From CAZNNH01 sp964574335 (GTDB lineage: Bacteria > Acidobacteriota > Vicinamibacteria > Fen-336), in NCBI GenBank assembly GCA_964574335.1, contig CAZNNH010000172.1, positions 1 to 13,666 on the forward strand: DNA of 13,666 nucleotides, written 5' to 3'. Positions 1 to 7,393 of the stretch are shown here, piece after piece. The position numbers and the translations under genes are program-made. Every line of letters starts with the position of its first letter. Position 1 is the stretch's first letter. Under the pieces are notes generated by a model. It had not been told where the DNA came from. It worked only from the letters and a program-made list of their open reading frames with translations, and did no database searches.

Positions 1-683
1 CCGACTAAGAGCGCCAGCACCGCCAGCTTCAGGACCACCATCGCGTTGTTGACCCAGGCGCTCTCCCGGATGCCGATCACCAGCACCCAGGTGATCAGGG
101 CCACCACCACCATCCCGGGGACGTTCACCGCCAGGTGGTGGCCGAAGACCGTGGGGAGCCGGGCCATCTGCTCGGGGTAGGAGAGCAGCACGTCCCGGTA
201 GCTGTGGGCCAGCCAGAAGGGGAAGTCGATCCCGAACGACCGCAGGAAGGATGTGAAGTACCCGGACCAGGCGATGGCCACCGCCACGTTGCCCACCGCG
301 TACTCGAGGATCAGGTCCCAGCCGATGATCCAGGCCACCAGCTCGCCGAGGGTGGCGTAGGCGTAGGTGTAGGCGCTGCCGGCGATGGGGATGAGGGCGG
401 TCAGCTCGGCGTAGCAGAGGCCGGCCAGGGCGGACACTCCACCCAGCAGCAGGAACGAGAGGACCAGGGCCGGCCCGGCGCCGTAGCGGACGACGGTTCC
501 GTCGGCGGCCACCTCGCCGACCGCGGCGGTGCCGATGGCGGAGAAGATCCCGGCCCCGATCACCGCGCCGATGCCGAGCATCACCAGGTCGAAGGTGCCG
601 AGGGTGCGGCGGAGACCCGACCCGCCGTGCTCGATGTCGGCGACGATGTCCGTGACCGCCTTGGTCCGGAAGAGCGTGCTCAT
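1..683 (-). CDS. APC-superfamily amino acid permease, N-terminal part (runs off left edge)
   Basis: Reading the minus strand from an ATG at 683 gives about 227 residues that stay open to the window edge, so the C-terminal half is missing. The start MSTLFRTKAVTDIVAD is followed by LRRTLGTFDLVMLGIGAVIG and AGIFSAIGTAA. These match the cytoplasmic N-terminus and first membrane helix, with its unwound GIGAVIGAGIF substrate-binding turn, of bacterial cationic/neutral amino acid transporters (YfnA/CAT-like). Further hydrophobic helices follow, including one with CYAELTALIPIAGSAYTYAY, the conserved helix-3 region of the family. The protein would be an inner-membrane amino acid importer or exchanger. 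Its exact substrate cannot be told from this part. An AGAGG-like ribosome-binding site lies just upstream of 683. The gene is divergent from the sulfatase at 889, across a 205-bp spacer. Family call is firm; specificity is unknown. Confidence 0.9.
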   Translation of the reverse strand, partial: MSTLFRTKAVTDIVADIEHGGSGLRRTLGTFDLVMLGIGAVIGAGIFSAIGTAAVGEVAADGTVVRYGAGPALVLSFLLLGGVSALAGLCYAELTALIPIAGSAYTYAYATLGELVAWIIGWDLILEYAVGNVAVAIAWSGYFTSFLRSFGIDFPFWLAHSYRDVLLSYPEQMARLPTVFGHHLAVNVPGMVVVALITWVLVIGIRESAWVNNAMVVLKLAVLALLV

Positions 684-735
684 CCGCGCCTCTCGCGCGC
701 GGCGGACGGCCGCGTCGGGAAGGGGCCCATCATGG

Positions 736-749
736 CGCGAGCGCTCGCG
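736..749. promoter_or_regulatory. perfect 14-bp palindrome in divergent spacer
   Basis: The sequence CGCGAGCGCTCGCG is its own reverse complement and lies in the 205-bp spacer between the divergent permease and sulfatase genes. Its position suits an operator for either gene. In DNA this rich in G and C, however, palindromes of this length arise by chance about once or twice in 13 kb. It is therefore only a candidate regulatory site. Confidence 0.25.
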
Positions 750-764
750 GCTCGGGTGGGCGGG

Positions 765-793
765 TTGACCTCCCCTCCGGTATGCGCGAAAGT
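765..793 (+). promoter_or_regulatory. weak candidate promoter for the sulfatase gene
   Basis: A TTGACC hexamer (765-770, five of six bases matching the sigma70 -35 consensus) is followed after 17 bp by GAAAGT (788-793), only a three-of-six -10 match. It points toward the sulfatase start at 889 and lies in the divergent spacer. The -35 is good and the -10 is poor, so this is tentative. I see no convincing promoter for the permease on the opposite strand. Confidence 0.25.
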
Positions 794-888
794 CTCCTCG
801 TCGTCGTCCGTGCGTGGCCCTCTCGCGGGGAACCCCGGCCGGTTCACGAGAAGGCACGTGCGCACCCGCGCCCGGAGTCTCGGCCCTC

Positions 889-3555
889 TTGTTCTTCTCG
901 AATTGCCCTTCACGCGTTGCGACCCGCCGGTCGAGGCTCGCCCTGGCGGCGGTGGCGCTGGCATCCCTGGCCGCGTGCAGCCGAGAGCCTCCTCCCGAGG
1001 CGGCCGAGGCTCGGCCCGGCGACAACGTGGTGGTGGTCCTGGTGGACGGTCTGGGCCCTCACCTGGGCTGCTACGGCTACCCCGTGAGCACCCCGAACAT
1101 CGATGGTCTGGCCCGGGGGGGCCGCATCTTCCGCCAGGCCTACGCGCAGTACCCGGCCGCCGAGACCTCGGTGCGGGCCTTCATGACGGGGAGGTACCCG
1201 ACCGGCGCCGGCGCGGCCGGTGACGTCCCCGGGGAGGCGACGCTTCCGGGACGTTTTGCGGCGGCCGGCTACGCCACCCTGGCGATCGGCCCCACCGATG
1301 CCGACGGCTTCGCCGCCTGGGACGGGAGCCGCGACGGCGTGGGCCGGACGGAGGACGTGGCGGGGCTCCTCGACGCGGCCGGCGCACGCGCCTTCTTCAT
1401 GGCCGTGCGTGTCCCGGGTCCCGAGGGCCTGGTGGAGCGGACCGCCCCCCTGGCGCCCAGCGCCGAGACCGGGGCAGAGGCCCCGGGGCCCCTGCCCGCG
1501 ATCGCGGTCGCGGATCTCGGCTTCCTCGACCCGCCCGGACGGCGCTGGCGCCTCGCCCCCGAGCCCGAGGATCGCCGGAGGCTGGCCCTTTCGGCCTACC
1601 ACAGCTACGTCCGGAGCGTCGACGACCAGGTCGGCGTGCTGCTCGAGGCGCTCTCGCGGCGCGGGCAACACGACCGCACCGTCCTCGTCCTCGCCGGGAC
1701 GTCTCCGAGCTACCTGGGCGAGCACGGGCAGATCCGCCGCACCGACACGCTGTTCGAGGGGTCGCTGCACGTTCCCCTGGTGGTCGCGGTCCCGGGCCTG
1801 CCGAGCCCCGGCGTGGCCACGCCACGTCTGGTGGAGCTGGCCGACGTCTATCCCGGCCTGCTCCAGCTGTGCGGTCTTCCGGCAGCCGAGGGGGTCGAGG
1901 GCCGGAGCCTGGCGCCGCTCCTCTTCGACCCAGAGCGACCGGTCAGGGCCGACGCCCTCTCGGTGGTGGAACGCCAGGCCGGCCAGATCGGCCGGAGCCT
2001 CAGGACGGTACGCTACCGCTACACCGAGTGGCCCGACGGCAGCCAGGAGCTCTACGACCACCAGCTCGACCCGTTCGAGTATCGGAACCTGGCGGTTGAT
2101 CCGTCGATGCAGAAGGTGGTGGCGGGGCTCCGGACCCGCCTGCGTGCGGGAAACCCGGGCGAGCCTGAGCCCGAGCCGACCGGCCGGCAGGAGCCCCCAC
2201 GCCGGAAGCCGAACGTGCTGCTGATCGTCTTCGACGACATGAACGCCCAGCTCGGCTCCTACGGATACCCGGTGAGGACGCCCCACATCGATCGCCTGGC
2301 CACGATGGGCCGTCGCTTCGACCACGCCTACGCGCAGGTGGCCATGTGCGGACCCTCGCGGACGTCGCTGATGACCGGCCACGGCCCCGAGCGGCTCGGG
2401 ATGTGGCACAACCTGGCCACCCCGAACCTCGAGGGCGTGGTCCCGATCCAGGAGCACTTTGCGGCCGCCGGCTACTACACGGCCCAGATCGGCAAGGTCT
2501 ACGAGGGCGCCACCGACGAGCTGTTTCACTGGGACTACGAGAGCCGGCCGTCGGCGCCCAAGAACGTGCCGCCGGGCACCGAGTGGTGGGGCCCGACCGA
2601 CAACCAGGACGCGGAGGAACCGGACGGGGAGATGGCCCGGCTGGTGGCCCGGATGATGGAGGCGCCCCGCGACCAGCCGTTCTTCATCGCCGTGGGCTTC
2701 TACAAGCCGCACCGCCGGTGGGTGGCGCCACGCGAGTACTTCGCCATGTACCCGCCCGACGAGGTGCGCTTCGAGGAGGCCCCGCCGGACGACACGGCGG
2801 ACATCCCCGCGATCGCCATCAAGTCGCGCGTCCAGGAGGAGCCGGGCGCCTGGCTGATGGGTCAGGAGCCCCCGGCGCTGGTGGTGGACCACGAGTTCCG
2901 CCGAAAGGCCACCGCCGCCTACTACGCGTGTGTCTCCTTCGCCGACGCCCAGGTCGGGGTCCTGATGGAGGCCCTCGACCGCTCGCAGCTCTGGAAGGAC
3001 ACGATCGTGGTGCTGACCTCGGACCACGGCTACCACCTCGGCGAGCACCGGGGGCTGTGGCGCAAGGACACGCTGTTCGAGGAAGCGCTCCGGGTCCCCC
3101 TGATCGTGGTGGCGCCGGGGCTGGTCCGGCCGGGCGAGGCCGCCGCCGAGCCGGTTGCGCTGCTGGACGTCTATCCGACCCTGGTCGGGCTGGCGGGCCT
3201 TTCGCCGGTCCCGGGCCTGGACGGGACAAGCCTCCTGCCGCTGCTCGAGCGGCCCGATGCGGAGCTCGGCTGGGGGGCCCTCTCCTACCGACGGACCCGC
3301 CCGTCTCATCTCGGGAGGAGCCTGCGAGCCGAGCGCTATCGGTACACGCTGTGGCCCGACGGCAGCGAGGAGCTCTTCGACCTCGACCTGGATCCGGAGG
3401 GGCTTCGCAACGTGGCCTCGGCGCCCGGCTACGCGCGGGTGAAGGGCCGGATGCGGGCATCGCTCCTTTCCAGGGTGCGAGCGGCCGAGACGGCACGCTC
3501 GGACACGAAGAGGGTGCCGGCCGACGCCGACGAGGTCGGCTCGGACGGCCAGTGA
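889..3555 (+). CDS. lipoprotein with tandem sulfatase domains: degenerate N-terminal, active-looking C-terminal (iduronate-2-sulfatase-like)
   Basis: This is a predicted envelope lipoprotein with two full sulfatase (alkaline-phosphatase-fold) domains, at about residues 46-420 and 442-888, joined by a Pro/Glu-rich linker. Domain 2 has the expected features: metal-binding FDD (D449, D450), the formylglycine motif CGPSR (C487), KPH (K606, H608), TSDHG (D712, H713) and WRKDTLFEE. The order and wording resemble iduronate-2-sulfatases, so a sulfate ester, perhaps on a polysaccharide, is the likely substrate. Domain 1 aligns along its length but has lost these residues: C to A91, CxPSR to AETSV, one metal Asp to G54, K/H to G/E, DH to T271/S272. 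It should be inactive. I chose TTG 889 because it has GGAG 11 bp upstream and gives a compact lipoprotein signal (RRSR, hydrophobic stretch, LAAC with lipid Cys30). GTG 814 is an alternative with no ribosome-binding site. No sulfatase-maturing enzyme is visible nearby. First gene of a probable three-gene run. Confidence 0.9.
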   Translation: MFFSNCPSRVATRRSRLALAAVALASLAACSREPPPEAAEARPGDNVVVVLVDGLGPHLGCYGYPVSTPNIDGLARGGRIFRQAYAQYPAAETSVRAFMTGRYPTGAGAAGDVPGEATLPGRFAAAGYATLAIGPTDADGFAAWDGSRDGVGRTEDVAGLLDAAGARAFFMAVRVPGPEGLVERTAPLAPSAETGAEAPGPLPAIAVADLGFLDPPGRRWRLAPEPEDRRRLALSAYHSYVRSVDDQVGVLLEALSRRGQHDRTVLVLAGTSPSYLGEHGQIRRTDTLFEGSLHVPLVVAVPGLPSPGVATPRLVELADVYPGLLQLCGLPAAEGVEGRSLAPLLFDPERPVRADALSVVERQAGQIGRSLRTVRYRYTEWPDGSQELYDHQLDPFEYRNLAVDPSMQKVVAGLRTRLRAGNPGEPEPEPTGRQEPPRRKPNVLLIVFDDMNAQLGSYGYPVRTPHIDRLATMGRRFDHAYAQVAMCGPSRTSLMTGHGPERLGMWHNLATPNLEGVVPIQEHFAAAGYYTAQIGKVYEGATDELFHWDYESRPSAPKNVPPGTEWWGPTDNQDAEEPDGEMARLVARMMEAPRDQPFFIAVGFYKPHRRWVAPREYFAMYPPDEVRFEEAPPDDTADIPAIAIKSRVQEEPGAWLMGQEPPALVVDHEFRRKATAAYYACVSFADAQVGVLMEALDRSQLWKDTIVVLTSDHGYHLGEHRGLWRKDTLFEEALRVPLIVVAPGLVRPGEAAAEPVALLDVYPTLVGLAGLSPVPGLDGTSLLPLLERPDAELGWGALSYRRTRPSHLGRSLRAERYRYTLWPDGSEELFDLDLDPEGLRNVASAPGYARVKGRMRASLLSRVRAAETARSDTKRVPADADEVGSDGQ

Positions 3556-3567
3556 GGCCGCCCCCCG

Positions 3568-3573
3568 TACAAT
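3568..3573 (+). promoter_or_regulatory. possible -10 element upstream of the LptC-like gene
   Basis: TACAAT, a five-of-six match to the -10 consensus, stands out in a GC-rich 75-bp gap between the sulfatase stop and the next start at 3631. I find no acceptable -35 hexamer 16-18 bp upstream. At best it marks a weak internal promoter in the run. Confidence 0.2.
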
Positions 3574-3630
3574 AGCCGTAGGTGTGGAGCGCATGATTCC
3601 GTCCCGCCGGATGCCCCCCGGGAGCCGGCC

Positions 3631-5646
3631 ATGAAAGCGCGCGGCCCGAAGCTTCTCAGGGCGCTTGCGCTGCTGGTCCTCTTGGGGGTGGTGGTGTCCG
3701 TGGTGACGATGCTGGAGCGCAGCGAGAATCGGGAAGCGGGCGCTCCACCGCTCGGGGCACCGGCCGAGCGCGAGGTGCCTCGGCTCAACAGCATCCGCAT
3801 CGCCCAGCTCCCCGGCGGGGAAGAAGGCTTCGTCCTCGAGGCGGAGCGAATGGTGGGCGACGAGCAGGAGGGGATGAGCCTCGAGAAGGTCAAGGCATCC
3901 TTCTCCTTCCGGGCCCACGGGGAGCGCCGGCGGGCGACGGTCACCTCGGACTCGGGCGAGTACACGGCATCCCCCCAGAAGGCGGTGTTCCGCGGCCGGG
4001 TGACAGTGACGACGGACGACGGGCTGGCGCTCAAGACGGAGCACCTCACCTATCTGGGCGAGGCGGGCCGGGCGTTCAGCGAGGGCCACACCGAGTTCGA
4101 GAAGGGCCGGCTGAAAGGCAGCTCCACGGATCTCGCCTACGAGGCTGAGAAGGGGCGGGTGCGCCTCCCGGCCGACGTCGTGCTGAAGATCGACAGCGGC
4201 ACGGAGGCGGCCACCGAGGTCCGCGGCGGCTGGGGCGAGCTGCTCCGCAACGAGGGAGAGCTGGAGCTCGCGGACGGTGTCAAGGTGAAGAGGGGAGGCG
4301 ATCGGATCTCCTCGGAGAAGCTGCGGCTGAGCTTCTCGCCGGACAGCCAGATCGTGCGTCGAGCCCTGTTCCTCGGAGGGACCACCCTCCTGACCACCGG
4401 AGAGCGGCCGTTCGGCACCAGCACGTTCGTGCCCGGCGGGCCGGGGGAACGGAAGCTCGAGAGCCTCCGGCTGGACCTGGCGTTCGGCGAGGACGGATCG
4501 CTCCAGTCGGCGGTGGCGGCGCCGCAGGCCTCCCTGGAGATGCGGGCTCAGGGTGCGACCGGCCCCGAGTTGCGTCGGGCCAAGGGCCAGCCCTTGGGGT
4601 TTCACTTCGACGAGCAGGGCCGGCTCAAAGAGGTGCACGGCCTCTACGAGAGCCTGCTCGAGATCGAGGCGCTCCCGCCATCCCCGGCACGCCGGGAGAC
4701 GCTGCGGTGCAAGCGCTTCCTGGCCTACCTCGAACCCGAGGCGGGCGGCCTGGAGCACGTGGACTTCTTCGGCGACGTGAAGTACGCCGACGGCACCCGG
4801 CAGGCGTCGGCCGACCAGGCGTCCTACCAGCCGGCCGGGGTGGGCCTCACCTTGGAGAACGAGGCCCATCTCATGGACGAGCGGGAGGGGATGGATCTCT
4901 CGGCCCGAGTGATCCGCATCCAGGCGGACTCGGGGGACGTTCAGGCCTGGGACGACGTGAGGAGCCTGCAGCAGAAGGTGCGCGCCTTCCCGATGCTGGC
5001 GTCGTCGGAGGCACCGACCATCGTGCTGTGCTCGACGTTCGAGTACACCGCCCGGGACCGCACCGCCCACTACGAGGGCGGCGTGGTGCTGCGGAGCGGG
5101 ACGGACGAGATCCGGGCCGAGTCCATTCGTCTGCAACGGCCGGCCGAAGGAGGCGGCAGCCTGGAAGCGACGGGGAGCGTGGAGGCCCGGCTGCAGCCCG
5201 CGGCTCGGGAGGGTGAAGAACCGCCGCCCTTGGTCGAGGCGAGCGCCGAGAGCCTCCTCTACGATGGGACGGCCCAGCGACTCGTGTTCCAGAAGGACGT
5301 CACCATCAAGCAGGGCACGATAGAGACGAAGAGCCCGGCGACGGCCACCCTCACCCTCGACTCTACGGGTCGGGGGATCGCGAAGCTCGTCGCCGGCGAG
5401 CCCGTCGAGGTGCAGGCGGGCTCTCGCAAGGCGCGCGGCAGCACCGCGACCTTCACGCCGGCGGACCAGACGTTCCTCATCGTCGGCGACCACGCCTCCC
5501 TCGACGACCCGGAGCTGCGCCTTCAGGGACGCACGCTCCAGTTCCGGGTCGGGGAGGACAAGGTCCTGGTCAACGGGGAGGAGCGCGTCCGCACCGAGAT
5601 GATCCTGGTGGGCAAGCCCGCCGCGGGTGTACCGCCTAAGCCGTGA
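3631..5646 (+). CDS. LptC/LptA (OstA)-like LPS-transport periplasmic protein, extended multi-domain form
   Basis: The 671-residue protein has an uncleaved-looking N-terminal membrane anchor (about residues 8-28, preceded by basic KARGPK) and an otherwise periplasmic, beta-rich body. Residues 50-200 resemble LptC. Strand patterns such as SDSGEYTASPQKAVFRGRV near 106-124 are the 'unmask, then form a bridge' signature of OstA/LptA jelly-rolls. Similar units recur near 375 (VDFFGDVKYADG), 468 (FEYTARDRTAHYEGGVVL), 539 (SLLYDGTAQRLVFQKDV) and 606 (ATFTPADQTFLIVGDHASL). LptC in E. coli is about 190 residues and LptA about 185. This single chain could therefore supply both the inner-membrane docking part and much of the trans-periplasmic bridge that carries lipopolysaccharide to the outer membrane. 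The start is supported by GGGAG six bases upstream of ATG. It lies 75 bp after the sulfatase and overlaps the next gene by 4 bp. Family call is good; domain count is an estimate. Confidence 0.8.
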   Translation: MKARGPKLLRALALLVLLGVVVSVVTMLERSENREAGAPPLGAPAEREVPRLNSIRIAQLPGGEEGFVLEAERMVGDEQEGMSLEKVKASFSFRAHGERRRATVTSDSGEYTASPQKAVFRGRVTVTTDDGLALKTEHLTYLGEAGRAFSEGHTEFEKGRLKGSSTDLAYEAEKGRVRLPADVVLKIDSGTEAATEVRGGWGELLRNEGELELADGVKVKRGGDRISSEKLRLSFSPDSQIVRRALFLGGTTLLTTGERPFGTSTFVPGGPGERKLESLRLDLAFGEDGSLQSAVAAPQASLEMRAQGATGPELRRAKGQPLGFHFDEQGRLKEVHGLYESLLEIEALPPSPARRETLRCKRFLAYLEPEAGGLEHVDFFGDVKYADGTRQASADQASYQPAGVGLTLENEAHLMDEREGMDLSARVIRIQADSGDVQAWDDVRSLQQKVRAFPMLASSEAPTIVLCSTFEYTARDRTAHYEGGVVLRSGTDEIRAESIRLQRPAEGGGSLEATGSVEARLQPAAREGEEPPPLVEASAESLLYDGTAQRLVFQKDVTIKQGTIETKSPATATLTLDSTGRGIAKLVAGEPVEVQAGSRKARGSTATFTPADQTFLIVGDHASLDDPELRLQGRTLQFRVGEDKVLVNGEERVRTEMILVGKPAAGVPPKP

Positions 5647-7253
5647 GCCGATCCCGAGGCGCCTTCCCGTGGGCCTGGCTGGTGCCGGCGATGCTCGTGC
5701 TCCCCGCCGCCCTGCTCTTCCTGCCCCCCGCCGGACCCGCGGGCGTCCCCGCTTCGGAGGCCTTTCCTACCGGCGATCTGGCCCTGCTCGAGCTGTACAC
5801 GCGTCTGGCCGCCGGCGGACGGCAGCTTCTCGGCCCGTACTCGCGGTTCCACTTCCATCACCCGGGACCCGCCTTCTTCTACTTCAGCGTTCCCTTCTAC
5901 TGGCTCCGCGGCGAGAGCTACGCGGGGATCACGCTGGCGGCGTTCTTCGTCAACGTGCTCGCCCTGGTCTCGATCGTCCTGCTGGTGCGCTCGGTCTGGG
6001 GCGCGGCCGCCCAGGTGGCAGCCGCCCTGGCACTTTGCCTCCTGATCATCGCCAGCGGACCCTCCTGGCTGGCATCGAGCTGGAACCCGCACGTGGCGAC
6101 GCTCCCGGCAGCGCTGGCGTTCCTGGCGCTGGCGGCCATAGCCGCGGGGAGGACCGGGGCCCTGCCGCTGGCGGTGGTGGCGGGCAGCTTCGCGGTGCAG
6201 ACCCACCTGGGCACCGCCCCGCTGCTGCTGGCGTCGGGTCTCGCCGCCGGGCTGTGCCATGTGCCGAGGCTCAGGCGGATGGCGGGCCTGCCCCCGGCAC
6301 CTCCGGTGAGCTCCCGTAGTCTGGCGCTCGCGGGCCTGCTGCTGGCGCTGCTGTGGAGCCCGCCCGTGATCGAGCAGCTCACCAGCCAGCACGGAAACCT
6401 CGAGAGGATCGCGGAGTTCGTGGGGAGGGACCGGCCCGGACACCCGCTCGCGGAGGCGGCCGCGGCGATCTCGCAGGGCGCCTCCCACTTCCTGATCGGC
6501 GGCTGGGTGGGACGCCCCTCGCGGGAGGTGCCGGCGGCGTGGTGTCAGATCCTCACCGCCACCCTCATCCTCTCGGCGGGAGCGGTCTACGGGCTGGCCC
6601 GACGCCGCCGTCACGGCCCGGCGGCCGCCCTGAGCCTGATGGTGCTGCTGGGCGCGGGGGTCTCGCTGGCGGCCGCCACCCGCATCGCCGGGCCGATCCT
6701 GCCCTACCTGCTCCAGTGGTCGGCCGTGCTCGGGGTCGCCGGGTGCGTGGTCCTGAGCCAGGGCCTTGACAAGAGCGGGTGGATCTCGGAGAGACACCCC
6801 CGGCTCAGGGGGGTCACGGCGGTGCTGGCGCTGGCCGTGCTCGGCTACCTGACCGTCGCCCACGGGCGTCTCTCCTGGACGGCCGCCCGCATGCCTGCGG
6901 GCGAGGACACGGACTCGGCGCTGGTTTCGCGCCTGATCGAAGAGACCCGCAAGCGGCTGCCGAGCCCCCCACCCCGCAGGCCGCTGCTGCGGGTGGTGGG
7001 ACCGGTCAGCCGACCCGTGGCCGTGGCCCTGATCCTGGCCCTCGACAAGCTGCCCCTGCACTTCGCCGTCGAGCCTTTCGGTCCCTTCCAGCTCGGCGGC
7101 CGGTGGACGCCGAACGGCACCGAAGACGCGGTCCTCACCGTGCAAGGGAAGGACCCGGCCGTCGCTGCCCTGCCCCAGGTCACCGAGCTTTCGGGCGAGG
7201 GGAGCGTCTACCTGTACCTGTCGTCTTCACCCCCACCCCCGAAGCCGGAATAG
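5643..7253 (+). CDS. polytopic membrane protein, GT-C-like (PMT/ArnT-type) glycosyltransferase candidate
   Basis: This is a 536-residue integral membrane protein with about ten or eleven hydrophobic helices and a final soluble domain of about 130 residues that ends in a proline-rich tail. After the first helix (about 10-28) comes a loop with D45 in PTGDLALLELYTR and then FHFHHPGP (about 69-76). An early-loop Asp followed by such a loop is typical of GT-C-fold enzymes (PMT, ArnT and GT39/GT83 relatives), which transfer sugars from polyprenyl-phosphate donors on the periplasmic side. WNPH and VQTHLG in later loops may also be functional. I cannot name the family exactly, and transport or another membrane role is not excluded. 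The start GTG at 5643 overlaps the previous stop (GTGA), a classic translational-coupling arrangement. Its making is thus tied to the LptC-like protein, which favours an envelope-glycan or lipopolysaccharide role. It ends the plus-strand run, 4 bp before a strong hairpin. Confidence 0.65.
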   Translation: MSRSRGAFPWAWLVPAMLVLPAALLFLPPAGPAGVPASEAFPTGDLALLELYTRLAAGGRQLLGPYSRFHFHHPGPAFFYFSVPFYWLRGESYAGITLAAFFVNVLALVSIVLLVRSVWGAAAQVAAALALCLLIIASGPSWLASSWNPHVATLPAALAFLALAAIAAGRTGALPLAVVAGSFAVQTHLGTAPLLLASGLAAGLCHVPRLRRMAGLPPAPPVSSRSLALAGLLLALLWSPPVIEQLTSQHGNLERIAEFVGRDRPGHPLAEAAAAISQGASHFLIGGWVGRPSREVPAAWCQILTATLILSAGAVYGLARRRRHGPAAALSLMVLLGAGVSLAAATRIAGPILPYLLQWSAVLGVAGCVVLSQGLDKSGWISERHPRLRGVTAVLALAVLGYLTVAHGRLSWTAARMPAGEDTDSALVSRLIEETRKRLPSPPPRRPLLRVVGPVSRPVAVALILALDKLPLHFAVEPFGPFQLGGRWTPNGTEDAVLTVQGKDPAVAALPQVTELSGEGSVYLYLSSSPPPPKPE

Positions 7254-7257
7254 CGAC

Positions 7258-7287
7258 CCGGCCGGCCTCTTCGGCGAGGACGGCCGG
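7258..7287 (+). terminator. strong GC hairpin just after the plus-strand run
   Basis: A 12-bp stem with one mismatch (CCGGCCGGCCTC paired with GAGGACGGCCGG) and a six-base loop TTCGGC begins 4 bp after the stop of the GT-C-like gene. No T-tract follows on either strand. It is either an atypical (U-poor) intrinsic terminator or an mRNA-end stabilising hairpin. Its position between converging genes means it could serve both directions. Confidence 0.5.
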
Positions 7288-7300
7288 ATGCAACCTCTCT

Positions 7301-7313
7301 CCCGCTGGGCGGG
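7301..7313. other. small GC hairpin in convergent spacer
   Basis: CCCGC and GCGGG flank a TGG loop. Alone it is minor, but it is one of four adjacent stem-loops in the 140-bp convergent spacer 7254-7393. Confidence 0.3.
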
Positions 7314-7335
7314 TATTGACCTTCAGGAGATCCGA

Positions 7336-7356
7336 GGCCCGAGGACTCGTCGGGCC
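7336..7356 (-). terminator. hairpin downstream of gamma-glutamyltranspeptidase (distal of two)
   Basis: A perfect 7-bp stem (GGCCCGA paired with TCGGGCC) has a seven-base loop. It lies directly next to the hairpin at 7357-7373, so transcripts leaving the minus-strand gene meet two stem-loops in tandem. No T-run follows. Terminator function is inferred from position and stem strength. Confidence 0.4.
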
Positions 7357-7373
7357 CCGGCTCTGCGAGCCGG
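7357..7373 (-). terminator. hairpin downstream of gamma-glutamyltranspeptidase (proximal of two)
   Basis: A perfect 7-bp stem (CCGGCTC paired with GAGCCGG) closes a three-base TGC loop. It lies 20 bp beyond the gamma-glutamyltranspeptidase stop on the minus strand. It has no T-tract, so it is a candidate U-poor terminator or RNA-stabilising element. Confidence 0.4.
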
Positions 7374-7393
7374 ATGACGAGAGGCAACCCGCC

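Noticed and set aside
135..1223. A 362-codon plus-strand frame across the permease start and sulfatase 5' end
   Set aside because: It is antisense to the recognisable permease and runs into the sulfatase in another frame. The translation is Gly/Asp/Arg-rich with no motif.
910..5493. A 4.6-kb open frame on the minus strand, antisense to the sulfatase and LptC-like genes
   Set aside because: Its translation is Arg/Gly/His/Leu-rich low-complexity sequence with no motif. It mirrors two clear plus-strand genes, and stop codons are rare in antisense frames of DNA this rich in G and C.
5523..7145. A 540-codon minus-strand frame opposite the GT-C-like gene
   Set aside because: It is Gln/Arg/Gly-rich without motifs. 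The plus-strand frame has regular membrane helices and a coupled start.
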